64,000 bases of DNA. Source: Ochrovirga pacifica (lineage in GTDB: Bacteria > Bacteroidota > Bacteroidia > Flavobacteriales > Flavobacteriaceae). The translations under genes and the position numbers were made by a program. The notes under the pieces are model-generated. The model did not search any database. It saw only the letters and a program-made list of their open reading frames with translations, and was not told the DNA's origin. Where the stretch lies: assembly GCF_000220525.1 (NCBI RefSeq), contig NZ_AFPK01000014.1:162264-226263 (forward strand), written 5' to 3'. The stretch's first letter is position 1. Each line of letters begins with the position of its first letter. Shown piece by piece: positions 14,866 to 24,555 of the stretch.

Positions 14866-17612
14866 TTGCTAACCACAATTCTTTGGCTGTAAGAGCTAAA
14901 GTTGTTAGATACTTTTACAATATACACTCCTGGGTTTAATGTTAACGGAATGTTTTGCAAACTTCCTTCGGAACTGTTTAATGTATGTTGATAAACATTT
15001 TGCCCGTTAATTGCAAAAAACATAAAATCTACATTTCCTTCTATTTCTTTCAATGCTACCTTTAACTCCTCTGTATTAACAATGGTATTTTTTAAAATTA
15101 CTTTAGATTTTAAACCTCCTTGACCTATTGGATTAGAAACAGATAAAGACTCGCTAAAAGTTCCTGTAAAAAGTCCTCTTCCGTAAGTAGAAGCCAACAC
15201 TGTGGTATCGGACAATCGCATGTCAAATTTAGTAACTTTTACGTTAGACATTCCGTTTTGAGATTGTACCCAACTAGGCGAATCGTCTAGAAAATTTTCT
15301 GTTCTCCAAACTCCTAAGTTCGTTCCTATAATAACTTCATTTTCATCATAGGGGTTCATCTTAATCGCTTTGACAGGAATATCGGGAAAATCTCCATCTT
15401 TTACCTGCCAAGTAGTACCCCCATCATTGGTAAAATAAATATTATTGATTCCGTAATTATGAAGCGTTACCAAAATTTCATTTTCATTGGTTCCAAAATC
15501 AATATCAGAAATAGCTCCAATGTTAATATCGGTATCTAATCGGTCTGCTTCTAAAGCTCCAAAACCTCCAATGGTTGTAAAAGAAGGAACTGTGTTAAAA
15601 GTTGTCGCTTTTAAAATGGTTCCGTTATTGGTTCCTATAAATACTGTTGATGAAGTTGTGGTGTATGGAGAAACTTTTATTGCAGTGGGTTCATCTTCCA
15701 ACTTTAGACTCGTAAAATTTCTTCGACTAGGACTGGTGGTTAAATCAGAATATCTAGAAATACGATAAGTTTCGCCTTCTGAGCCATTAGTGTATAAAAT
15801 ATCTAAGTTGTCATCTAAGTCTGCTACATTAATAAAGCTTCCTGTGTCTTCATCACTTTCTATTTCAATAGGCCTGCTTTCGTTACTTAAAGGCAACGTA
15901 TAGGCTCCATAAGTATTAAACACATAAGATACCACTACATAAGCATTGTCTTTGTCTATAAAGGTTTCTACTCCGTCTCCTCCATAAATATCAAAAAAGG
16001 AATTGACTCCATTTCTTGCATCTAATGCCAATAAAGAACCATTGTCTTGAGAACCTCCTAGCAACATTGGGTTGGTGGTGCTTTGAGCAATAGCTCCTGA
16101 ATAAAACTGAGTAATATTATAATTATTGTTTCGGCTTTGAATAGCGGTTTCGCTGGTTGGACTTGCACTTAAGCTATTTGCGTAATAAATTCCACCATCG
16201 TTAGCAAATACTCCTTTGTTACTATCTAAAGGATTAAAAGCTACTGCATGTTGATCTGCATGTACCAAAGAAACATCAAAATTTTCTAAGTCGTTATTGT
16301 TAGACCATTTAGAAATTTGTTGCCAACTACTACCTCCGTTTGTAGATCGAAATAAATCTATTCCTCCAGCATATAGAATTTCATCATTGCTTGGATCTAC
16401 CTCTAGGGTTAAATTGTAAAAGGCTTGATTTCTTGCAAAGTCATTAGCTGAAATCCCTTGATCTACATCGTTGGGCTTGGCAATGCTTGTAAAATCTTGT
16501 CCGTTTGTTGTTTTTACTAGCTCTACTCCATTATTTACCTCTGCCAAAACATAAACTTTATTAGCATTGGTTTTAGAAACCGATAGCTCTACTCTTTTAC
16601 CTGTTGAAAAAGAATACTTTTCCGTAAAATTTTCTCCATCCGTTGTTCTAAACACTTTTCCTCCTCCTCTACCGTAAACATTGTTTTTGGTAGCACACCA
16701 TAAAGAATTGTCTGGTGCTATTTCTATATCACTAAAAACATAGGGAGTTGCATTGGTTACCTCGGGGTCTGGATCTAGGTCTGGCGTAAAAAAGTCTATT
16801 CGATTGATATCATTTCCTTCTACTTTCCACCATCCTGATAGACCATAACCAACAAAATCATAATCTATTCCTCCGTCTACCGCAAAGTAAAGCTGTGTAG
16901 TTCCTCCTACATTCCAAGCTACAATTTGGTTGATGTAATAAGGGCGGAAAATAGCATCGTTTTCTAAATCTACCGACCAAAATTTTGACCATGAGTTACC
17001 ACCATTAGTAGAAATCCAAATTCCATTTCCGACACCATCATTCCCCGTATAAGCTTCTCCTGTTCCTACATACCAAATGTCTGAATCATTGGGATCTATT
17101 GCAAAACAAGATACAGAAAGATTTTCATCAATCCCTACCCGACTCCATGATGAGTTTGAGTTGCTTACATCATCATTTACCCACAAACCCCCTGAAACAC
17201 CTCCTGCAAAAACTCTTTTACCTGTAGAATCGTTTGGATCGTAAAAAACCACTCTTGTTCTTCCTCCTATGTTGTTTGGACCTCTTTCTGTCCAATTATT
17301 GTTTGCATCTTGCCCAGGAGCCACAGAAAGTCTTACCAAACTTTTGGCTTGTGATTTTACAGCTTCTAAACTTTTAGGGTTTGTTTTTCCCGTTTTTGGA
17401 TTCATTTCTAACAAATACTGAGCATCAAAATAAGCGTTGGGTGGAATTCCATTTTTCTTACGCTCTTTTTTTGTCATTTTTAATCTTGCCTGTAAAGGAT
17501 GATTTTTAATCAATGCCCTGTAAGATGTTTGATGAGATGTTTGATTTTGAACCAAGAACCATGCAGCAATAATGCTTAATGATAGGCTTGTAATAAGTAG
17601 TTTTCTTTTCAT
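14862..17612 (-). CDS. T9SS-sorted surface protein with BNR/VPS10-type propeller repeats
   Basis: 916 residues. An N-terminal signal/anchor (MKRKLLITSLSLSIIAAWFL), a short Lys-rich region, then a large beta-propeller. Repeated Asp/Trp-box patterns such as ISTNGGNSWSKFW, RSTNGGSSWQQIS and FTNDGGTTWQVKD appear. A C-terminal Por-secretion-type domain of about 75 residues ends in LNPGVYIVKVSNNF..QRIVVSN. The type IX system exports such proteins to the cell surface. No catalytic residues of sialidases are evident, so a binding or adhesive role is more likely than enzyme activity. Confidence 0.87.
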   Translation of the reverse strand: MKRKLLITSLSLSIIAAWFLVQNQTSHQTSYRALIKNHPLQARLKMTKKERKKNGIPPNAYFDAQYLLEMNPKTGKTNPKSLEAVKSQAKSLVRLSVAPGQDANNNWTERGPNNIGGRTRVVFYDPNDSTGKRVFAGGVSGGLWVNDDVSNSNSSWSRVGIDENLSVSCFAIDPNDSDIWYVGTGEAYTGNDGVGNGIWISTNGGNSWSKFWSVDLENDAIFRPYYINQIVAWNVGGTTQLYFAVDGGIDYDFVGYGLSGWWKVEGNDINRIDFFTPDLDPDPEVTNATPYVFSDIEIAPDNSLWCATKNNVYGRGGGKVFRTTDGENFTEKYSFSTGKRVELSVSKTNANKVYVLAEVNNGVELVKTTNGQDFTSIAKPNDVDQGISANDFARNQAFYNLTLEVDPSNDEILYAGGIDLFRSTNGGSSWQQISKWSNNNDLENFDVSLVHADQHAVAFNPLDSNKGVFANDGGIYYANSLSASPTSETAIQSRNNNYNITQFYSGAIAQSTTNPMLLGGSQDNGSLLALDARNGVNSFFDIYGGDGVETFIDKDNAYVVVSYVFNTYGAYTLPLSNESRPIEIESDEDTGSFINVADLDDNLDILYTNGSEGETYRISRYSDLTTSPSRRNFTSLKLEDEPTAIKVSPYTTTSSTVFIGTNNGTILKATTFNTVPSFTTIGGFGALEADRLDTDINIGAISDIDFGTNENEILVTLHNYGINNIYFTNDGGTTWQVKDGDFPDIPVKAIKMNPYDENEVIIGTNLGVWRTENFLDDSPSWVQSQNGMSNVKVTKFDMRLSDTTVLASTYGRGLFTGTFSESLSVSNPIGQGGLKSKVILKNTIVNTEELKVALKEIEGNVDFMFFAINGQNVYQHTLNSSEGSLQNIPLTLNPGVYIVKVSNNFSSYSQRIVVSN

Positions 17613-17640
17613 GTAAAAGGGTTGTAAAGCAAAAAAAAGG

Positions 17641-18981
17641 TTAGACTATAACCCCGCTTATTTTTTTATGAGTTAAAATAGCAAAACTATCCGACATACT
17701 AGCTATGTAACTGCAAATATTCATAATACGTTGGTATTTACTTTCTGATAAACCCTGATATTCATGTGGCAAAAGCTGCATAACCAACCTATCGTAGTTA
17801 GAGTCTTTTCCTAAATAAGTGTTGTTTACAGCTCCTATAAACACATCTAGTAAATCTGCAATTATTTTGTATCCTGCTACTTCTTTTTCTATAACACTTC
17901 GACTATGGTAAATTTTAGCTATGCTTAAACTTATAATATCATCAATTTGAGCTTTGTATTTGCATTTGTCTAACAAAGAGTAAGCAAATTCTCCATTTAA
18001 AATTGCTGTTTCGTTTTCCATAAACACAACTACTGCCTCCTGAATTAAAGTACTTATTGCCAAAGCACGGAGGTAACTAACACGATCTTTTTTAAATTTT
18101 AAGGAGTGGTATTTTTTTATATCCATTTTACCTTCTACCACTCGAATCATGTTTTCTAGAGCAAATTCCTCATCAATCAAGCCTAAATTTATTCCATCTT
18201 CAAAATCGATAACAGTATAACAAATATCGTCTGCTGCTTCTACTAAAAACGTTAATGGGTGCCTGTGATGTGCAATGTTTTCTCCTGATCGCATTTCTTT
18301 TAACCCCAAGGAGCTAGCTACGTCTAAAAACTTTTCTTTTTCAGATTGAAAATATCCAAACTTTTTGTCTACAATATGTCTTGTGGATTTCTTGGGTAAA
18401 GATTCTTTAGGATACTTCATAAAAGCACCCAAAGTGGCATAAGACAAACGTAGGCCATCTTTTATTCCACCTCCATCTTGTGTTAATATTTTAAAACCAT
18501 TGGCGTTTCCTTCAAAGTCAATCAAGTCTTGCCATTCTTTATCGGTTAAATCAGATTGAAAAACACGCCCTTTTCCTGAATTAAAATACTCTCCTATTGA
18601 CTTTTCTCCACTGTGTCCAAAAGGCGGATTTCCAATGTCGTGAGACAATGCAGCTGCAGCTACAATAGCTCCAAAATCGTTAAACGTATATCCTAACTCT
18701 TTTAAATGTGGGTGTTTTATCAACAATTCTTTTCCTACCATTCTTCCCAAAGAACGTCCTACTACAGAAACCTCCATACTGTGTGTTAGCCTTGTATGAA
18801 CAAAATCTGTTTGAGACAAAGGAATAACCTGTGTTTTGTCTTGCATGCTTCTAAATGCCGACGAAAATACAATTCTATCAAAGTCTACCTCAAAACCTAG
18901 TCGGATTTCATCTTGTTCTTTTCTTTTTCTTTCTACCGTGTCTCCTGCTCTTTTTAGTGATAATAGTTGTTCCCACTTCAT
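17641..18981 (-). CDS. dgt: dGTP triphosphohydrolase (HD superfamily)
   Basis: Hydrolyses dGTP (or other dNTPs) to nucleoside and tripolyphosphate, lowering dNTP pools. 446 residues. The HD metal site is spread over RLTHSMEV, SHDIGNPPFGHSGE and FLVEAADDICY. The N-terminal substrate region reads SSAFRSMQDKTQV. Length fits the bacterial Dgt/dNTPase group. It lies 2 nt after the TonB-like barrel gene on the same strand, suggesting a joint transcript without an obvious functional link. Such enzymes can restrict phages. Confidence 0.93.
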   Translation of the reverse strand: MKWEQLLSLKRAGDTVERKRKEQDEIRLGFEVDFDRIVFSSAFRSMQDKTQVIPLSQTDFVHTRLTHSMEVSVVGRSLGRMVGKELLIKHPHLKELGYTFNDFGAIVAAAALSHDIGNPPFGHSGEKSIGEYFNSGKGRVFQSDLTDKEWQDLIDFEGNANGFKILTQDGGGIKDGLRLSYATLGAFMKYPKESLPKKSTRHIVDKKFGYFQSEKEKFLDVASSLGLKEMRSGENIAHHRHPLTFLVEAADDICYTVIDFEDGINLGLIDEEFALENMIRVVEGKMDIKKYHSLKFKKDRVSYLRALAISTLIQEAVVVFMENETAILNGEFAYSLLDKCKYKAQIDDIISLSIAKIYHSRSVIEKEVAGYKIIADLLDVFIGAVNNTYLGKDSNYDRLVMQLLPHEYQGLSESKYQRIMNICSYIASMSDSFAILTHKKISGVIV

Positions 18982-18983
18982 AT

Positions 18984-20675
18984 TTAAAATTTGTAGGACA
19001 AACCTCCTACTGCTTGTAACCCTTGTACCTGATAATTTTGATACGATTGGTATTGATTGTTAAATAAATTGTACAAGTTCAAATGTACATGAAAACGATT
19101 AGATATTGCATAATTGCTTTTTAGATTCAAATCCAAAAAGCCATCTACAGTAGTAGTAGCAGCGTTTACAAAATCTTTTCTAGCTCCTATGTAATTAATT
19201 CCTAACTGAGAAAAGAACTTTTGATAGGTATAGTTAACGTAGGTTTCTAACTCAAAACTTGGCAGATTCCAAGCTTCATCTTGTTGGTCTGTTTGATACG
19301 AGTTAAAAGCAGCCGATAGTCCTCCTGTAACCTTTTCTACAAAATTAGTTTCTACAGAACCTTTAAAAGAAAAAACAGAAAGATCGTCGTAAAGAGCTGT
19401 AAAACTATTCCCCATTTCATAAGCCTTTGGGTTACTTAATACTACGGTGTTGTTTACAAACAACCTGTAATCTTTTGCTTGCTGATAACTTACCTCAGCA
19501 GCATAAGTCGTTGTTTTGGTTAGTTTTCCATCCAATCCTACAAAAACATCTACAGGAACTCTAGTTGTTTGTATATTTTGGGTTGGCGAAATCCAAGGAT
19601 TTTCTTTTGATAAGCTAGCGTAGGTGTGTTGGTTTAACTGACTTCTGATACCTCCATGCAACACCATAATCTCATCAACCAAAGGAAAATCTATTTGCAC
19701 TTTGGGTAAAAAAACAAAGTTAGATTTAGATGCTTCTTGGTCTAAATTAACAAACAATCCTAGAGCAGCACTCAACTGAAAATAATCGGATTGATAATTG
19801 TACTTTGGTGTAATACCTGCATTGATAAAACTATAGTTAACCACTTGTGGAGAACTGTAGCCTTGCTCAAAACTTCCGTTTAAGTATTGAAAATCTACAT
19901 CTAAAGCAATTAAATCTGCCAACATAGATTTGTTAAAAGATGTAGCTATTTGTATGTTGGCTTCAGAACTATCAAAAGCATCTGAAAACAACTGAATGCT
20001 AGGACGAATACTTTCAACAATCGCTTTTTGATAAGACATCTCTACCGAAACATCTACTTTGTTATACAACTGTTGTACGTCTGCTTGTTGGTAGTTTGTT
20101 TCTGGCACATTAGCATCCAAACCATACCAATGGGTTTGATTTCTTTGATAGTTGACACGGGCTATCCAGTCCGAATAACGATTTTGTTTGGAAAGAAATA
20201 ATTCTGCTCCAGCGTTCCACTGTCCGTTAGCCACTCGTTCGTCATCAATTCCATTTTGGGCATTGTAACTAGACAAATCAATTCCGTATTGATATCCTGA
20301 CCTAGAAGCTTCAGGTCTAAACATCAACTCAAACTCTCCATTTCCGTACAAACCATAAGCACCGTATACATAGCTAGAATATTGCTTTGCTTGGTCTTTT
20401 TCTATAGGAACATAAACAGCCTTTTTTGCCACAGGTACAAAATCTGAAGCTACTTCTTTAGAGTTAATTTGGTATTGTACCGTTTTTTTAGGGAACTCTT
20501 CGGTTGGGTTTGGTATGCTCTTTAACTTAAAAACATTAGACAAAGTAGGGTTGAAAGAGAACTCTACCACAACGTCTTCTTTTTTTATTTCTGGTTGCTC
20601 TTGCTGAGCAGATAAGTTAAGGCCCAATAAAACCGCAAAGCAAGTCATCCATTTTTTAGATTTCTTAAAATTCAT
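18984..20675 (-). CDS. TonB-receptor-like outer-membrane beta-barrel
   Basis: About 563 residues from ATG 20675 (MNFKKSKKWM); an in-frame start at 20684 would add three residues. The signal peptide ends at LSAQQ. No classical plug domain is visible. The rest is barrel-like amphipathic strands, ending in YNLFNNQYQSYQNYQ and the terminal GGLSYKF, as in TonB-dependent receptors. The gene overlaps the end of the TPR gene and precedes dgt. The pair TPR protein plus barrel suggests a shared envelope role such as uptake or assembly. The substrate is unknown. Confidence 0.8.
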   Translation of the reverse strand: MNFKKSKKWMTCFAVLLGLNLSAQQEQPEIKKEDVVVEFSFNPTLSNVFKLKSIPNPTEEFPKKTVQYQINSKEVASDFVPVAKKAVYVPIEKDQAKQYSSYVYGAYGLYGNGEFELMFRPEASRSGYQYGIDLSSYNAQNGIDDERVANGQWNAGAELFLSKQNRYSDWIARVNYQRNQTHWYGLDANVPETNYQQADVQQLYNKVDVSVEMSYQKAIVESIRPSIQLFSDAFDSSEANIQIATSFNKSMLADLIALDVDFQYLNGSFEQGYSSPQVVNYSFINAGITPKYNYQSDYFQLSAALGLFVNLDQEASKSNFVFLPKVQIDFPLVDEIMVLHGGIRSQLNQHTYASLSKENPWISPTQNIQTTRVPVDVFVGLDGKLTKTTTYAAEVSYQQAKDYRLFVNNTVVLSNPKAYEMGNSFTALYDDLSVFSFKGSVETNFVEKVTGGLSAAFNSYQTDQQDEAWNLPSFELETYVNYTYQKFFSQLGINYIGARKDFVNAATTTVDGFLDLNLKSNYAISNRFHVHLNLYNLFNNQYQSYQNYQVQGLQAVGGLSYKF

Positions 20676-23600
20676 CTGCTGCATTTTTTACGTTTTTTAT
20701 AGTTGAAGCTTTTTCAGTTTGATTTTTAGGAGCATAGTCTTTTAACAACTCCTGTGCTTTGGCAATTACCTCTGGGTATTGCTTGGCATTTTTAACAACA
20801 TTGTTTAGAATAAAATTGGCTTGAAAATCATCTTCTAATTCATGAAAGTTCTGAGCCATTAACAACAAACCTTTTACTCCCCAATACTTGTACTTTTGAA
20901 ATTTACTAGCCAACAATTGTATTTGCTTGTTAGATGCTTCGTACTTTTTATCTTGATGCAACCAAAACGCTTTGTAATAATTTGCCTCGGCTTGAATTTC
21001 TCCTTTTCCTGTGGTTTCAAGTTTTGCATAATAGGTTTTAGCCTTGCTGTAGTCTTTTAACGCTACTGAACTTCTGGCTCCAAAAACATAAGCATCTGCA
21101 ATGGCTTCTTTACTACTCTGCTTGGCATTTAGCACCTTTTCTGTATAGCTTAGTACTTTTTCATGGTTTTCTTTTTTGTAATAATATTTCATCAAATTAC
21201 TTTGGGCATACACAATGCTTTGGGCATTTACTGCCTGTGTTTCTATTAGTTGTAGCAAAGGGCTTGCTTGTTCCCACTGTTCGTTTTCTAAATAAATTTG
21301 CGAAAGCCTGCTTAAAGCTACTTCGGTATACTCACTGTTTTTTACTTTTAGCACTTCTTGGTATTCCGGAACCGCACGATCTTTTGCATCTATGGCATAA
21401 TACGCTTGTGCCAAATAAAAATGTACCGTAAGTGCATAAATACCGTTTGGAAAATTAATCAGGTACTTTTTTGCATTGCTAATAGTGCCTCCCATATCGT
21501 TCGTCAAGAACTTGTTTTCAACAGTCTCGAACATCGTTTTGTCTATATCAGCATCTGTAATGTTTACAAACTCTAACTCTTTTACCCAAGCAGCATAAGC
21601 CTCTACTTGCCCCATATCTTTGTATACTTGTTCTCCTATTTTTACCGCTTGTATAGCTTCTGCAGTTCCTGGATAACTTGCCACCAATTCTTTTAACACT
21701 GCTATTGCTTTTTGATTCGCACCTGTATTAAACAATACCGTTCCTTTTTTTAACTTGGCTTTAGCAACCAAAGGGCTTTTAGAATATTTCTGAATCAAAT
21801 CATTATAAGCGGCAATGGCCAAATTATTTTTATTTTGATTTACATATAAATTTCCCAATTGGTAGTAAGAATCATCTAAGTAAGGTGATCTTGTAAACTG
21901 ATTCTGCAATGCTTTTAGTGTCTCTATTTTTTTATCGTTTCTAGATAAAAAACCATATCCTAATGCTTTTTGATACAAAGCATAATCTACCTCTTCTTTG
22001 TTTTCATTAATAATTTGGTTATAATTTTCTAAAGCAGGCCAGTAAGATTTGCTTACAAAGTAGCAATCAGCAATTCTTAAAATTGCATTTCTACGTTTTA
22101 CATTGTTATTGGCTAACTGCACATATTCTTGAAAAATACGTATGGCATTTTCGTATTGTTTTTGTTGATAGTAAGCATAAGCCAAACCATAAACCGCATC
22201 AGGATATTCTTCTAACATTTTATTAGCATCGTGCTGTACAAAAGACTGATAATCGTACAAGGCAGATTGAAAATCATTTAGCTCTGATAAGCTTTCAGCT
22301 TTCCAAAACAAGGCTCTGTTTTTTAGCTCATCACTGGCATAAATTCTAGAAGCTTCAGCAAACAATCGGCTTGCTTCTGTATATTTTCTATTGTTAAAAT
22401 ATTCAAATCCTTTTTCTAACAACAAAGTTTGATACAATTCATCTTTTATCAATCTTTGTTTTTGGTAATAATCAATAGCACCTTGGTAGTCTTTAAACTG
22501 CAAATAGGCGTTTACTATTAACTTTTCTATATAACTTGTGGCTTTGCTATTTGGATACGCATCCACATAAGCCTGCAATACCTCCGAACTACTTTGGTAT
22601 GGGTTTCCGATGTCGTAACTTAGCTTGGCATAGTTTAAAAAAGCATCTTGCTGTATTTGTGCATCAAAATCCATTTCCGAAGCATTTTTAAACGCATTCA
22701 ACGCTTGGGCTTTTTGATTTTTCTTTAGATAACAATCTCCTAAATGATAGTGTGCATTTTGAGAAACAGCCGTTTTTTGATCGGTAATTTTATTAAAATT
22801 CTCTATCGCTTTGTCATAATCTTGCGTTTTGTAATACGCATATCCTAAAAAATAATAATCAACCTCTGTTAGCCCTTGTTTTAACTTTCCTCGGTATTGT
22901 AACAGGTACGAAATTGCTTGTTGGTAATCTCCCAAATAAAAGTAACTCTCTCCTATAATTTTCGCCATTTGAGACTGTTCTAACCCTCTAGCTCTTTCAA
23001 AATTTTTAGCTCCTAATTCAATTGCCTCTTTGTACTTTTTTTGATGGTACAAAATCACCAAATTGTTAAAGTTAATCTCTTTTTGATATTGACGTTGATC
23101 TTGAATTTGATCAAAATACTCTTTAGCTGTTGCATAATCTTTATTTTCTAAAGCTATATTTCCCAAATAATAGGTAGCTTCTTTTTGATAAGCCCCTTGT
23201 TGAGCCATAGGGATTAAATATTGCTTGGCTTTGCTGTAATTTTTTCTTTTGTAATTGGCAAAAGCTTGTTTGTAGTTGTAGTTGGTTTCTTGATCCGAGG
23301 TCAGCATTTTTACATCAATCTGATCAAACCATTTTAAAGCTTTTGCTTCGTACCCTTTGTCAAAATAATAGTTAGATAACGCTAAAATTAACGTATTCTT
23401 ATTCGGAGAAAAAGGATGTGTTTGTAAGTAAGCAATTGCAGCAGCATCGGCATCCGATTTTTTTAGCTCTAAGGCAATGACTAGCAAATACGTTTCTACC
23501 AAAGACTTTTTGTAGTCTGGCACGTTTACTTTATCAAAATAAGCAGCAGCCAAGGCATAATTCTCGCTGTCAAACGCATAAATTGCTTTATTGTACCATT

Positions 23601-23694
23601 TGGCAATGTGGTTTTCTTTGTAACTGTTTTGAGCTTGCACAAAACTCCAAGCAAAAGCACAAAAACTAAACACAATCAGAAGTTGTTTTTTCAT
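20665..23694 (-). CDS. large secreted TPR-repeat protein
   Basis: About 1009 residues from ATG 23694 (MKKQLLIVFSFCAFAWSF); the upstream starts at 23703 or 23730 would bury the signal peptide. After the signal (ending VQAQ) almost the whole chain consists of tetratricopeptide repeats. Examples: ATYYLGNIALENKDYATAKE, VDYYFLGYAYYKTQDYDKAI, and many later copies. Such proteins are periplasmic scaffolds. The 3' end overlaps the barrel gene by 11 nt, a tight coupling that suggests the two products work together. A specific partner or pathway cannot be named. Confidence 0.87.
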   Translation of the reverse strand: MKKQLLIVFSFCAFAWSFVQAQNSYKENHIAKWYNKAIYAFDSENYALAAAYFDKVNVPDYKKSLVETYLLVIALELKKSDADAAAIAYLQTHPFSPNKNTLILALSNYYFDKGYEAKALKWFDQIDVKMLTSDQETNYNYKQAFANYKRKNYSKAKQYLIPMAQQGAYQKEATYYLGNIALENKDYATAKEYFDQIQDQRQYQKEINFNNLVILYHQKKYKEAIELGAKNFERARGLEQSQMAKIIGESYFYLGDYQQAISYLLQYRGKLKQGLTEVDYYFLGYAYYKTQDYDKAIENFNKITDQKTAVSQNAHYHLGDCYLKKNQKAQALNAFKNASEMDFDAQIQQDAFLNYAKLSYDIGNPYQSSSEVLQAYVDAYPNSKATSYIEKLIVNAYLQFKDYQGAIDYYQKQRLIKDELYQTLLLEKGFEYFNNRKYTEASRLFAEASRIYASDELKNRALFWKAESLSELNDFQSALYDYQSFVQHDANKMLEEYPDAVYGLAYAYYQQKQYENAIRIFQEYVQLANNNVKRRNAILRIADCYFVSKSYWPALENYNQIINENKEEVDYALYQKALGYGFLSRNDKKIETLKALQNQFTRSPYLDDSYYQLGNLYVNQNKNNLAIAAYNDLIQKYSKSPLVAKAKLKKGTVLFNTGANQKAIAVLKELVASYPGTAEAIQAVKIGEQVYKDMGQVEAYAAWVKELEFVNITDADIDKTMFETVENKFLTNDMGGTISNAKKYLINFPNGIYALTVHFYLAQAYYAIDAKDRAVPEYQEVLKVKNSEYTEVALSRLSQIYLENEQWEQASPLLQLIETQAVNAQSIVYAQSNLMKYYYKKENHEKVLSYTEKVLNAKQSSKEAIADAYVFGARSSVALKDYSKAKTYYAKLETTGKGEIQAEANYYKAFWLHQDKKYEASNKQIQLLASKFQKYKYWGVKGLLLMAQNFHELEDDFQANFILNNVVKNAKQYPEVIAKAQELLKDYAPKNQTEKASTIKNVKNAADEF

Positions 23695-23827
23695 ATGTTC
23701 CATTAATTTTGGGCAATTAAAATTACGCAATATCCCAATGAATTAACGAAAATATCATTCATTTATTTGATTTGAATTTAAAACCGATATTCAAATAGGT
23801 AAATTTTAGGATTCCCCTATTTTTAAA

Positions 23828-23835
23828 TAAGTTTG
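23828..23835 (+). promoter_or_regulatory. -7 element upstream of ftsE
   Basis: TAAGTTTG matches TAnnTTTG and ends 15 nt before the ATG of ftsE, giving a very short leader. Confidence 0.45.
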
Positions 23836-23850
23836 TACAAAACAAAAAGC

Positions 23851-24555
23851 ATGGCACAACCTGTACTTTATTTAAAAGATGCTCACGTTTTTCAGGACGA
23901 TGTGTTGATCTTGAAAAATGTTGATTTTGAAATTCTATCAGGTGATTTTTTTTACTTGATAGGAAAAACAGGAAGCGGAAAAAGTAGCCTGCTTAAAATC
24001 TTGTATGGTGATTTGTCCCTAAAATCTGGGATTGGAGAGGTTGTAGGTTTTGATTTGCCTTCGCTAAAAGAAAAACAAATTCCTTTTTTACGAAGAAAAA
24101 TTGGAATTGTGTTTCAAGACTTTAAATTACTAAACGATCGTACCATTCACGACAACTTGCTCTTTGTACTTAAGGCTACTGGCTGGAAAGACAAAGAGAA
24201 AATGAAACAAAAAATTAGTGAAGTTTTAAACAAAGTAGGACTAGAAGAAAAAGGATATAAAATGCCTTTTCAGGTTTCGGGTGGAGAGCAGCAACGCATT
24301 GCTATAGCACGTGCTCTGTTAAACGATCCTGAATTAATTATTGCCGATGAACCCACAGGAAACTTAGACCCTAAAACATCTATGGAGGTAATGGAGTTGC
24401 TAAACGAAATTCATCAAAGTGGAAAAACCATTTTAATGGCTACCCACGATTATGCATTAATTTTAAAATATCCACAAAGAACTTTTAAGGTAGAAAACGG
24501 AGAAGTGTTTGAAGTAGCACATCAAAACAAATCTAATCAGAACACAAACGAATAA
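23851..24555 (+). CDS. ftsE: cell-division ATP-binding protein FtsE
   Basis: ABC ATPase that, with FtsX, activates peptidoglycan hydrolases at the septum. About 234 residues from ATG 23851; an upstream TTG at 23833 would overlap the promoter. Walker A is GKTGSGKSS, Q-loop IVFQDFKLL, signature SGGEQQR, Walker B LIIADEPTGNLD and H-loop ATHD. The DEPTGNLD form is typical of the FtsE/LolD/MacB group. ftsX is not adjacent, so the symbol rests on sequence pattern and synteny with TPR genes. The 3' end overlaps a convergent glycosyltransferase by 23 nt. Confidence 0.88.
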   Translation: MAQPVLYLKDAHVFQDDVLILKNVDFEILSGDFFYLIGKTGSGKSSLLKILYGDLSLKSGIGEVVGFDLPSLKEKQIPFLRRKIGIVFQDFKLLNDRTIHDNLLFVLKATGWKDKEKMKQKISEVLNKVGLEEKGYKMPFQVSGGEQQRIAIARALLNDPELIIADEPTGNLDPKTSMEVMELLNEIHQSGKTILMATHDYALILKYPQRTFKVENGEVFEVAHQNKSNQNTNE